From contig OZ234497.1 of NCBI GenBank assembly GCA_965153455.1, positions 10,168,001 through 10,232,000 of the forward strand: a DNA stretch of 64,000 nucleotides, given 5' to 3'. Numbering within the stretch: position 1 is the first letter of the stretch; each line of letters starts with the position of its first letter. The notes under the pieces were generated by a model, which saw only the letters and a program-made list of their open reading frames with translations, searched no databases and was not told the origin of the DNA. This DNA is from Sphagnum compactum (Eukaryota > Bryophyta > Sphagnopsida > Sphagnales). Of this stretch, positions 1-10,857 are shown piece by piece. Position numbers and translations under genes: made by a program.

Positions 1-3000
1 TTCTGTACTCTCAAATGCAATGCCTTTCAGTTTATCAACTGCACTGCCAGATTTTGCTAACTCAATATCCTGCATTAGAACATTTCCATCCACTGGTGAT
101 GCAGAGTACGGTTCAGCCGTTTCAGGAACAAATTGCTCCAAATTTGAGGGGTCATTGCTTGCTCGATATACCTCTTCTTGAGAACCCCAAGTCCATTCAT
201 TGTCACCCTCTTCAGTTTTTCCTGCAATTGAATCCTTCACGTCTGAAATTTCTGCCAATGCATGCACAAGAAGGGTAAGAAAACTTTTCTTGTACAGCCA
301 CATCTTGATCAGAAAGTCTAATCCTAAACACTAATCCTCTAACTTAATTCCAAACCCACTACCCTCCTCTGCTTAAAGGTTTCCATCAGCTCTTGGATTG
401 CTAAAATGGAGGATTCGTCTCATCATAAATCAGCTCATTGTGGAAACCTATGTCTTTACAATCATCTGCTCTCATTGGAAATTCTGTTTGAGCTGGTGCA
501 ACAAGATGTATCTTGTTCCAAGAATATCAAATCCGATATGTATCTATGACTCTCATTTCAACCTTCTGAATGATAGTCACATTCTGCCTGATCCATGATA
601 CTGATCAAAAATAGTTCGAGTGTCAAGAAGAAACTCCTCCTCATTTTTGGAAGGAGAAAAGCCAGCTTATACTCTAGGGCTCGAAGAAGAGTTCAATCAG
701 GTAAGACAGGAAAGTCAGTTGGTCAGATTTTAAATGCAATTTACTCATCTATCCATAACTCTCATGAGTGTCGAAATCTACGTACTTGTGATATGAAACC
801 AGGACAACATGAAAAAAATTCTCTAAGTCAAAGAAAGATTCCCAGATAAGGACAGAAGAAGCAGGAAGAAGAAAGACACAAGGGAAGAACTAGAAAGAAA
901 AGAACAACAAAACTAGTAATATGAACACCAGTGACAGTCTCTCACTTGTTCAGGGACTGTCAACAGTAACATAGATGATACAGACTTATCTATCACAACT
1001 TACCCACTGACCTCATCAGTCCCCTGCACTGGGTATAGGCCAGTGTAACCACTAGCATGCATACTGAGATTCTGTCACAAGTCTGGAAGCAACAGGAAGA
1101 CTCACCCATGATACTGGCTAACACCTAATACCACACAAGGGAAAACATAGAGAAAAACACAGCGGGAAAAACCAAGAAACAAAAGAGGACACACATTAAG
1201 AAGAAAGAACTAAATATAACGACAAAAGGAAAAGACAAAATGAGGACAGAGTGGGCTTAAAAAAACTCCCCACTTACAAGACTCTAGACAAACTCTTTCA
1301 AAAGACTCCAAACACTGAAATTCCAACAAGAAATTCCTCTTTATCGAGCAAGCCTCTAGTCCTCTTTAAGACAATCTTTAGAGGGTAGCCTTTACTCTTC
1401 AGAAGGGCACTAAGACTGATCATCTGAGAAATGAAGAAAAATTTAGAACTACAAAGCCTGAAGAATGTGTAAAACTGACTATTGATAATGCCCAACTTAG
1501 CAGTAATAGAGATATTGGAAAGGACATGTGGCATACAGATAATGTCAAACACCTTCATACTCTGGTTGACAACATCTATCGAAGATATTACAGGAAATGC
1601 ACTGAGGACTTTGGTTTATTGCTAACGAAGAAGCTACAAGAGAAGCCATTAGAAGTAAAATTTAACTCACAAGACATTTTGTGGTATATGCTGCTGTGAA
1701 AAGAGTCTTTGTCCAGGTACACAAAACTCATGAAGTCATCTAACTCTACTCTATAACTTAACAAACATGGTATGGGTATTTTGTGCCCCAGGATTAAATT
1801 GGGTAAGTGACAGATTGACATGGAAAAGAAATGGAAATTAATTGCTGCAAAAGTGGGATCTATCTTTTTTTAATAGTGATAGGAATGCTAAACGATATAA
1901 TGATAGGAGAAGTATGGAGTACCTTGCTCAAATTCCTCACGAGCATTCTGTAGCTGCACCAAGACATGTGTGGTGTGTGAGTCTGCCTCCATTTTTTGAA
2001 GCTCTAGACCTAGATCTTTGGCATCAGAGTTCAGATCTTCAATTTCACCCCATCCGTCCTCCACTTCCCCATCATCCCTGTTTACATCAATGAAAGCCTT
2101 TCCAGATCTGTCACCAATGTTCATGGACCCTGGAGGCTCCATCAAATTTAGATCAGTTTCTGGAGCCCCAAAATCCAGACGCTTTGTGACTGAGGAAAGC
2201 GAATTTGACCTTCCCTCAGGTTTTGGCGTAAGAGTTTCTGATGTGGTTGAGTTCACTGATGAAATCTCACCTGCACGTAATGCACGCCAGAATTGTGAGA
2301 AAATTACTTGAAGGACACCTAGGAGATCATTCATTTAGACAAACACTTTAAGCAACTCTAAAGAATGGTTAACTTGATTCATCTGTCAACTGGCTATATG
2401 CAATTATGGGTGAAGGGCATGTATCATACCAGAGTAGGAAGCCAGCCCGTAGTCATCTTCCAAACACTTTGAGTCAAATTCTGAGCGTGTAGTAGACCAA
2501 TGCACCCCCTTATCAAACCCAGTAGACCTAGCAAGCATAAACTCCATAGATCCTTGATCCCCATGGTGCATTCCAAGAATCCCATATCTGTCCTTTGCCT
2601 CTTTCTCAAGCTCTGCTTTCTCCCCTTGTAGTCGCTCCAATTCCACCAACACTGGGTTTTTCTGAATTTTGGAAATCTCTTCGTTGTCATTCTGTGCAGT
2701 AACACCTTTGCCACTTCCATTCCGTGCTTTGCATGAAAAGGTACCTAAATCATCACCCAGGTCTTGGCATAGTTGCTCCAGGCGGGCAATGTCCCTTGAC
2801 AGTGACCACAGTTCACGTTCAACACTGGCAGTCTTCAGTCGTGACTCTTCCACTTCTGAATCTTTAAGAGCTCTTTCATCTTCCTCCATTTCAGTGTACA
2901 CTCGTTGCTCCAAAAAGTGTGCTTCCAGTTTACGGGTTGCTCTGTCTAATGCAGCTCTTTCATGTGTGGCAAGGCTTTGAATCTGAGAAAGCTCTTGTTG

Positions 3001-3848
3001 AAGCTTTTTCAGAATACCTGGATCTTCCTTTATCACATTCTCTGCTGCCAATTCTTTTAGAGACTGCTGCATACAGAAACATCCCAAATTGACATATGTT
3101 GGCTGCATTCTGAAAACCCCTAACTCTGAATTGCAACTTTGATCTAGAGAAAAACACAATATCATCAACAACAGCAAATATGGTTGTGACTTTTCTATCA
3201 CAACTTACCCACTAACTTCATCAGCTCCCTGCATGGGGTGTAGGCCAATGTAAACCACTACCTGTGTACTGAGTTTCTTTAGCAAGTCCAGAAGCAATGG
3301 GAAGGCTCAGACATGATACAGGCTAGCACACCCAATACCAAAGAAGGGAAAAACATAAAGGGAACAAACCACAAACAGAAGAGGAGGCAAATGAGGAAGA
3401 AACAACAGAAAATAGCAGACAAAAAGGGATAAAAAATACAAATACCAAGGAGAGTGCAGACACTGTGACACTGTACCTCTGAGTGATGAATGAAACCTTC
3501 AGGACTTTTTTCTGCAGCAATTTCTGACACAGGTGAATTTTCTTTGGATAAATTCCTGGATTTGGGTTTTAGGGTGCCATATATTTCCTTGGAGATATGC
3601 TTCAATAGGAGTGACTCAAGAAGGGCAAGCTGCTCAACACGTCGTCGAAGCTCATGGCATTCTGCTTGCAGACGTCGTCCTTCTCTGCGGTGCTCTTGAG
3701 ATGCTTGGAGCTTTCTGTGTCGCTGTTTCCGCATCTGTTGGAATGACGACACTGATGACAATGGGGATGATGGTGATGTCCCTTCTTCCCATACGTTTAG
3801 CGGCTCTGGCTCCGGCTCCACCATAGCCAAAAAAATTTCACCTTTCAC
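1..3848 (-). CDS. Unrecognised coiled-coil / acidic protein, 5' part, truncated by the window edge
   Basis: I do not recognise this protein. Three exons join well: 3477-3848 (start at 3848 or, more likely, the second ATG at 3824), 2430-3066 and 1923-2318. All have GT-AG borders and matching phases (0, then 1). Exon 1 starts with an acidic proline-rich stretch (MVEPEPEPLNVWEEG), then a basic Arg/Gln-rich segment and a leucine-rich helix. Exon 2 is almost all heptad-like charged helix (predicted coiled coil, about 150 residues). Exon 3 is acidic, with DDGEVEDGWGEIEDL. A further open segment at 1-251, in the phase left by exon 3, encodes an acidic Trp-containing stretch (EGDNEWTWGSQEE) and stays open to the window edge. 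Between 1923 and 251 more exons are likely. A candidate at 581-665 (GFSPSKNEEEFLLDTR) begins in phase, but I could not close the chain. Introns carry two copies of a dispersed repeat. Expression and function are unknown. Confidence 0.6.
918..1145 (-). repeat. Short interspersed intronic repeat, copy 1
   Basis: The stretch 985-1145 (tatcacaacttacccactga, catcagtcccctgca, ggccagtgtaaccacta and so on) is clearly the same sequence as 3195-3355. The actgacctcatcag...gggtatagg part also resembles copies 3 and 4. It lies in a probable intron of the coiled-coil gene. Confidence 0.65.
3192..3355 (-). repeat. Short interspersed intronic repeat, copy 2
   Basis: This lies in intron 1 of the coiled-coil gene. 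About 160 bp matches copy 1 (985-1145) with scattered differences, including tatcacaacttacccacta, gtaggccaatgta, aagtccagaagcaa and acaggctagcacacc. The two copies are in the same orientation 2.2 kb apart. Confidence 0.7.
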
Positions 3849-4249
3849 TCTCTGTCTCTTCTAGCAATCACGTTGGCACCAGTAATCTATGCCAAAGTCT
3901 TCCTCTGCTCATTATCTTGGGCCCCCCCGAAACACGCAGAAATTTGAACAATCCAGAGAAAGAATAAACAGAACAAAAATCCCGATGAACGAAACAGGAC
4001 AACTATTCCGCTGATTCTTCGGTTCCTGAAGAAAGAGCCTGATGTCTCGCTTTGGGATTTGCGGCTGTAGAACCGCAGCTGCCTTTGCTCCAAAATTGCA
4101 CTCCTCAAGGCGCTTCTCAGTGCCGCTCTCCTCGAGAGCTGCGAATCCCTTTTGAAAGAGAATCGAGGGAAACACTTACAGTTGCCACGACCGTAATCCC
4201 TTAAAGACCTTTTGCAGGAAATCAAACCGAAGAACCTGAAAACCATATG

Positions 4250-4803
4250 AAACCTGATCTAGCCTGCACCTGATTAGCCAACAGAAAACCTCCTCCTTTT
4301 GCTAAATCTTCCTCCCACAGATTTTATTTCCAAGTTCCTCTCTCTTCGCTCTCCAAACTGAAGAGGATCTATAATAACGCTTTTCTCAAACTTCTCAAAC
4401 TGTAGAAGAGAACGATATGCACGCTTATTTTCATTGAAATTTGGAGCCCGTATTTAAAGCTACTACACTCGTCCTGACGCGCAGAAATGGTGATTGCAAT
4501 CGAGAATCTGGAACCGCAGACATATTCTGCACGTGGCAGGTCCACAGATCAGATGGAAGACATCAGGGTTAGGGTTTGAAGCGAGCAAAACGCGACGAGT
4601 GTGCACAGTTTTCTTTTGTTTTCTGCATCTGGGCAGCTTCGTGTGCGAACATGAAGATGATGAATTCGTTTTCTCTTTTGGTGCAATTCATTGAAGGACT
4701 GGACCTCATATCCGCAAAGTTTAATATCAAAGCTCTACAGGACGTTTGAGCTGAAGAGGAAGTTACTTCTGTGGTATTTGGAAGTGGTCTGAACGCGAGA
4801 ACG
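4250..4803. promoter_or_regulatory. Putative bidirectional promoter / 5' leader region
   Basis: This stretch separates the coiled-coil gene (-), with its likely leader at 3849-4250, from the COG6-like start codon at 4804 (+). It has mixed composition, contains no convincing coding frame, and lies where divergent transcription would have to start. No clear TATA element or operator could be assigned by eye, so the call rests on position only. Confidence 0.35.
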
Positions 4804-4953
4804 ATGGCGTCGACTTTATCTCCTGGTCTTGGCCGGAAGCCAAAGAAAGTATTGGAGACCCTCACGGATTCGACGGAGCTGGTCGCATCTCTTGGCACGC
4901 TCTCCACTTTCTATACAGAAAACAATTTAGTTACAGAAAAGTCCGTGAGCTGA
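4804..4953 (+). pseudogene. COG6: COG6-like N-terminal exon fragment
   Basis: The ATG at 4804 opens 49 codons whose first 38 or so match the N-terminus of plant conserved oligomeric Golgi complex subunit 6 as I know it (a start of the type MASTLSPGLGRKPKKVLETL, followed by the LVASLxxLSTFYxEN block). COG6 is a subunit of the tethering complex for retrograde vesicles at the Golgi. After the ENN tripeptide the sequence leaves the family and reaches TGA at 4951. The expected continuation (a basic ARRNLRSTIEKR-type block) is absent, and no later COG6 exon was seen on the + strand before the invertase gene. This is either a captured or truncated exon or an exon whose partners lie beyond recognition. 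The first is more likely. A coding-like but unrelated segment follows at once. Confidence 0.55.
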
Positions 4954-5163
4954 AATCGTGCTCAAGGAAGATGACCAGGATGATGGAAAGTCAGTGGTTG
5001 AAGCTGATGGGATGTCCACCTGTGGTGTTCTCAGAGTCACTGAGAAGCACAAGTAGGTGATAAGCTGATTGTCTTCCAACTGGAGCAGAAATTCTACTTT
5101 GATTTAAGTGAACTTCAGCATTTCATGAAGCCATCCCAAGAGCATGTTTTCAAGGGCACGTGA
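4952..5163 (+). pseudogene. Coding-like segment of unknown origin after the COG6 fragment
   Basis: Directly after the COG6-like stretch, shifted by one frame, 4952-5053 reads as an acidic peptide (beginning EIVLKEDDQDDGKSVVEADG) to a TAG. A second open stretch after that TAG reads GDKLIVFQLEQKFYFDLSEL and ends at a TGA near 5161. Codon content looks protein-like but no family was recognised. The frame breaks suggest a decayed gene piece or unspliced small exons. Confidence 0.25.
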
Positions 5164-5169
5164 ACATGA

Positions 5170-7016
5170 GAGGAGATGCATGAATGATGATTTATGAATC
5201 TCTTATTGGGTTGAGGAAGGTTATGTGGGGAAATTTGGAGGGATTCAAGTGGGTGTCAGAAAGTTGGGGAGAGGTCAAGATAATGTGAGGTGTAACTCAC
5301 ACACAGGCTGGGATGGAGGTCATTGAAACTACGAATGCTTGTCAGAGTATATGGGAAGGGTGGTGTTCAGCATGTGATATGCAAAATTCTGTTAGGGAGA
5401 GTTGAATGGCGCCGGTATAGGTGAGAGGATGGTGGGATTGGACTGTGGGTAGATATGGTAGAAATGGTACAAAATTCCATCATCTTTCATGAGGTTGTTT
5501 GAACCTGCCATAAAGTGCATTTCTGCTATCAGCTGCTTTCTGTTGATAGTTTAACTTCGCACAAAGAGTGATGATACTTGCTCACAGGTTGTAGAAATGT
5601 GCCAAATATGACCAGTGAATTACTCCTTCCTTGGACATTCCCACACGGAAACAACTCAGTAGATAGTATAAAGTGCAGCCAATTATGTTTTCACACCTCA
5701 AATTCAAAGATATTGTATATAAATACATAGTTCCACCTATATCAGTGGAAGTTACTATCAACTGTAATTGTGATCTCAGGCTGGATAGCCAATCCAGTGC
5801 TGCCTCATGATGTTAAACAGCACCTTCAAGATCTTCACTTACAACTATTGTTAGTGAAGGGGAGCTGATTTCCCCTACATGACCATCACCTAGGCAATTA
5901 TGGCTCAAAAACCAAGTATGCAAGTTCAACATAGGAATCATCAGGCAAAAAACATTGTTAGGGAAGTTGCAATTGCTGAACAGTGGTGTGCAATTTAATG
6001 ACTTCCCACAACCCCAAAAGGTGCACAAGGAATTTGAGTCCAAGGGTGCACATGGAACAGTTATGTAGCCAGTTCTCAGGCTATATCTTCCACACCACAA
6101 AAGGAGATGCTTACCTTAGGGATTATGAAAACACCCAGTTACTTTCAAGTTGGACATGAACAAGAGCAACATCTGCACATCAGCAAAGTACATGGACCTA
6201 AGAAATAGATGTGAGAACACTGACAAACTCTTCTAGATTGAAAAAGCCAGCAATGAATAGATGTGGCAACAACATAATGGTATAGTCCCACAGGAAGATG
6301 ACATTTCAAATTTTCCTGGCAAGGCCAGGCTACCTAGCAGTGTCCTTATTATCTACAGTCTATTCCTGGCTCTTATCTATTTCCACATGGCCCTCCAATT
6401 TTCTTGTTTCACTATTGTACACCATCAGTCATGATGTGCATCTTTTCTCTCTTCCTGTTTAATTGAAGAGATTGACATGTTTTCAATCTACCAGAAGCAG
6501 GTGGTGCACCTTTTGGAAGCTCAAACCTTTCTACAATTTGAGATACATCAACCTCAGGATTGTAAGAGATTGACATGTGATGATTATGTCTTCTTTCCCA
6601 ACACCACTGCCAGCCCATATCTCAAAGAAGAAAGCTCCACCAAAGGCATCCTTAGACCATCCCCAGCTCTCAAACAGATCCTTGGGGTTTCTGAATCATT
6701 GTTATAGTTACACTTCTTTCTTCATTTAATTCCCATATTCAAAGAAAAACTCAAAAAGTGCTTGTCCACTAAAGTCTCTCAGACCAGAAGATGGGTCTAC
6801 AAGGTAGCCCATCCCTCTCCCACCTCCAACCGCAGATTCTCACCCACCTATTAGAAATCCAGGAAATTCATGATTGTGAAGTTATTCCTTGGCCAAGTGC
6901 TTAGGAAAGAATAGCATGCAAGAATCCTCTCTGCCTCACTCCCCCAGCTTGTCCAGCAATAAAATCTTGAGGTCCCTATCTTCATGCGTGTCAAAAGTGA
7001 GAATTTTCTTTGCATC
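5170..7016. other. Intergenic region between the COG6 fragment and the invertase 3' end
   Basis: No gene is supported here. The part next to 7016 will include the invertase 3' untranslated region. Coding-like but frame-broken text on the minus strand at about 6412-6720 could not be placed in a family. A short direct repeat (gagattgacatgt) occurs at about 6468 and 6565. Confidence 0.5.
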
Positions 7017-10000
7017 TTATGCTGTCCATGATGCTGATCTAGTGAGACCTGGCTTCATCATCTTCTTATCTTCCTCCAAACCAATCATCCCCAAATGTGA
7101 GGGGTCTTCCAGCATCATTTTTGCAACCAGGTAACCAGCAATAGACCATGTCTGGAATTTGCGAGCCTGCTTGCCAATATAACGGCCCAGCTTTCCATCG
7201 TAATACTCTGGCCATCCGTCCTTCGACAGCCTTTTTTCTACCTGCTCAATTGCTCGTCTTGCAATTTGAGGCCTACCTGTCTTTATGCATGCTGCTGTCA
7301 ACATCCACAAAAGAACTGCAACACGAATGAAAATATACATTAGTAATGTTGTCCACTCATATTATGAAAATGTGAAAGACAATATTGTTTTGGCAGGAAA
7401 TACATTCTGCAAGTGGTTACATAGAGATTGAGAGAAGTAAAGCTCAATCATGGCACATTTTGATCAGGTCAAAGGAACCCTCTTGACTGGAGATAACATT
7501 TTGCCTGAATGTGGGAATCCAGCAGATCCAAACACATGTACCAATTTGATATCCTCCACACCAACTTGTATACATATCAATAAGATTGTAGAGAGAACTC
7601 CACAAAACTTTTAGATGTTGTGTCAGTTCCAGCCAAACTGAAACAAACTGAACAAGGATGAGTGTGGTCACAACCTCATGAGTGTCACTCACAAAGTATC
7701 AGCTCATCACCTTCATCAGAAAGGACAGTGGGTAGATGTCATTACTCCCCACTGACGTCATCACCTCCAAATAGTGGGTGTAGAAAAGTTATCTTCACAT
7801 AACATTGTTAAGTGCAGAGACCAAAAGAATGCAGTTCATTGTAAGTGGGAATGTTTCTAGCATGGTAATAAACAATGGTAAGGCAGGCCATGGCTTCATT
7901 TTCTGTTTTGTGAGTCAAAGTGAAGAATGGTTTTCAGTCACAGGGCATTGCTTCAGTTCCAACCATATGTCAGACATTTTTACCTGGCCAAGAGCCTGCG
8001 TTATGGTAGCTCCATCTGGTATTCTTTGGATCGCACCCTGTCACTATGCGCCATTCATGTCCCTCTAGAGCAGGGTATGACACCTTCAGAGGCATATCAC
8101 CCACAAGCTCTTCCCAACGCGCCTCAAATAGATCCATGATAGCAGAAGCTTGCTCTGGGGTTGCAAGGGAGGAGAGAATAGCCATGCAATTGCCTATAGC
8201 AAACCACCGGAAGTCCATTCGAGCAGGGCTCACATTCCCAATAAAATAACCACCCTTGATTGGCATAAAGTCAAAAACCCAATCAGGGATAGAATCTGGA
8301 ATGACATTAAATTTGTTGACAGCAGTGTGTGAATACTCTTCTGTCTTGTAACGGTAAATATTATTGAGCTGGGTGTGGTCAAGCCAGAAGTATGCACGCA
8401 TGTGGAAGCTGAGTGCATGCAACCGTTTATCAATTCGCTCCAAAAGATCTCTACCCTCTCCTTCTGGTTTTAGCAGACTTTTAGCAGATCGCAGAGCCAT
8501 GAAGAACAGTGATTGTATCTCAATTGGATACCCATAGATACCCTGTGCAAAATATCATTCCATAGCCACCAAAATTTCTACCTCAGGATGCATATAACTT
8601 ATTGTGGAGGACAAATGAAATTGTCAAAGATGAAACAACTCAATTGATACATAAGTAAAAGAAGCAATATTCAAATATTTTAGTTTACTCCTCAATAACA
8701 GGGAAACATCCAAACTGCATACCATCCGCCGATCTGTCATGCAGCATCCATCAGCACAGAGGAGAGTTGGAAATGTGTCAAAACCATCTGAAAGGCATAG
8801 TGTCAGAATAAGTCTCATGCCTCGTTGGCAGTCTGGCATGTCAGCTAAGCTATGGTCTCCTGTTGACTTTGTATAAGCCCGAAGAAGAATGATCCACCAA
8901 AATCCTGAGTCTACAGGGGCCACCCTACCAATTGCACTCTCCCCAAAATCGGCAATCATTGTATCAGTCTTGCGAACAGGGTCATGAAGCACCTGAAACA
9001 AGATATTATTTGAACCAGTCAAAACCTCACAGTCCATACATGAAAGCTGAGATTCTTGAAACTTGATGAACTAACGAACACAGATCAGGACCTGATCAAG
9101 ATGCAACAATCTACTGTGACTGCCACCATTACAAGAGAGCAAACATTATGGTGATCGAAACAACCTTGAAACTGGCTGGCATGACTCCTTCACCAAGAGT
9201 GAAACAGTCAATGCGTTTCTCAATGGACTGAAGCCGTAGGGTCTTCAACAAGAAATTCTTCACAATCTCAGGTTCCCCATTCATGAGAAATGCAAGGGCA
9301 CTGGGAACAAAATCCCTCACAAACACCTGCACTTACGGATACACCATTTCACTTGTCAACAGCTTCGACAAACATAAATACAGTGTCCATTTCTGCAACC
9401 CCTGTCTTCAATTGACAAAGCAACTGGAAGTATTGTAACAGAACCCTACTGCTTCTTTCTTTCAAATCCACAGACCATTACTTATAAAGTGGTCTTCTCT
9501 CCAAGGAGGTCCAGAGTGCAAAACAAAATATACCACTTATGTGTGCATGGAATCTACACTAGCATTTCACTTGTGGAGAGATGATAGATCAGATCTATTA
9601 GGTCAGTTCTCCAAAACTCCAATGCCAGAAGGTTCTCAGCTTGAGAAGAGGCTACCACTTTTCAGAAAAGTTTTTCCTTCCCCTCTTCCCAGAATGACAA
9701 TCTGAGAAGCACTGTCAATAAGTTTTCCTTTGCAGCATGCCATAGAGTTTTAACATGAAATCTTACCCAAACAACAACAGACATGGACTATAAGTGTAAG
9801 ATGAGCTTTGAATGACCCTGAGAAAGACCTACCATGACAATATTTTTGCGGTGCAAAAGACAATTTGAGAAGCACTGTCTTTGATAATTTCTCATTTACA
9901 GCATGCCAAAAAGCTTGCCACATGCAATCTTACACTGTAACTAACCATCAACACTCTGCTGAGAGACAACAATAGAAGTGGAAGATGAGGTTTGCATCAT

Positions 10001-10817
10001 CCTGAGGAAGATCAACCACCACAATGCGTTTGGGGGGCAAGGGAATTTTGGAGAAGCACTCAGATCTTCAGAAATTGTCCATTTGCAGCATGCCAAGGAG
10101 TTTGCATATGCATTTTTACACAACCAACCAACCACATGAATTCCACTGACAGACAAGGAATAGAAGTAGAAGATCAGCTTTGCATCATCCTGAGGAAGAC
10201 CAACTACCACAATTTGGCTTGGAAGTTTGGGGCATTTTCATCAGAGAAAAGCTCCTGTGAATACTGAACAAGCTCTTCTTCTACAAAAAGGTGGTCCAAC
10301 AATCTCAAGGAACGAGAGCAGGAATCGTGATGGTGGGAAGTCAGCGTACCTGGTTGTAGTTGAGCGATTCTTCCGTAGGATCCATGGCAGCAATGGTCCC
10401 AACAGGCTTGGCCCGGAAATACACCAACGATCTTCTAAGAGCTTCCCATGCGTCTGCAATCATTGGGTGCGGTTCAAAGGAGGGATGATCATGCGGAGTG
10501 CCAGCGGACGATCGAATGCTGGGCGATAGCAACGCTTCCAGGCACTCGGAGCTCTTGACACTCTCCAATGTCCTTGGGGCCCGAGGCGAAGCTAGACCGG
10601 AAGAGATGATCTCACTGAGAGACCTTTCATCCAGAGTCCTGCTGGTATTGATCGGAGCGATGATCGGTATCGGTATCGAACGGGTAGTCACCTCAAGAAA
10701 CTTGGCGAAATCGATGCCATTGTCCGCTGCATTGTAGTAGCCGTCATTGGTCCTTCCGAGAGCCTCCGGCGAGGTGTCCACGGACAAGGAGTTCAAAGAA
10801 TACATGTCCAGAGGCAT
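7017..10817 (-). CDS. CINV: Cytosolic-type alkaline/neutral invertase (GH100), complete, five exons
   Basis: The product hydrolyses sucrose to glucose and fructose in glycoside hydrolase family 100. Exons are 10350-10817, 9165-9326, 8723-8992, 7984-8542 and 7017-7315, with phases 0, 0, 0, 1 and GT-AG borders throughout. This gives 585 residues, slightly longer than the roughly 550 of cytosolic Arabidopsis members. Family blocks visible in order are: [21 protein letters not shown] (exon 1/2 junction), [34 protein letters not shown]-type end [45 protein letters not shown], and the C-terminal [16 protein letters not shown] and [16 protein letters not shown]. The last residues (RSASWTA) resemble the SNSWTC ending of cytosolic members. 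No transit peptide is evident, so a cytosolic form is inferred. One usually invariant glycine is alanine (HNAGSWP, residue 482). Intron 1 contains three degenerate tandem units, and a (GA)n tract lies just upstream of the start codon. Confidence 0.93.
7619..7800 (-). repeat. Short interspersed intronic repeat, copy 3
   Basis: This lies in invertase intron 4. On the + strand it reads tgtcagttccagccaaactg, then a gagtgtcac...aaagtatcag...catcaccttcatc block, then actgacgtcatcacctcc and gtgggtgtag. The same blocks in the same order occur at about 38465-38640 and, more weakly, at 48590-48800. The family appears only inside genes in this window. Confidence 0.6.
9695..10227. repeat. Three degenerate tandem units in invertase intron 1
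   Basis: Units begin near 9695, 9859 and 10041, so the period is about 165-185 bp. Each unit carries the same ordered words: gagaagcactg, then a stretch ending gcagcatgcca, then a cluster of A/C-rich words, then agatgag(c/g)tttg, catcctgaggaaga (or a variant) and accaccacaat (or a variant). Units 2 and 3 resemble each other more than unit 1. This is intronic and has no coding value. Confidence 0.75.
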
Positions 10818-10835
10818 TTTGTTCCTTCTTATGAA

Positions 10836-10857
10836 TCTCTCTCTCTCTCTCTCTCTC
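10836..10857. repeat. (CT)n / (GA)n microsatellite in the invertase 5' leader
   Basis: An 11-unit TC/GA run sits 19 bp upstream of the invertase start codon. In the sense strand of the gene it reads (GA)n. Such tracts are common in plant 5' leaders and can bind BBR/BPC GAGA factors; whether this one does is unknown. Confidence 0.8.

Noticed and set aside
3887-4246. Open frame of 119 codons on the minus strand upstream of the coiled-coil gene
   Set aside because: It lies in the probable 5' leader, has no recognisable domain and a biased Arg/Ser/Phe composition; more likely untranslated.
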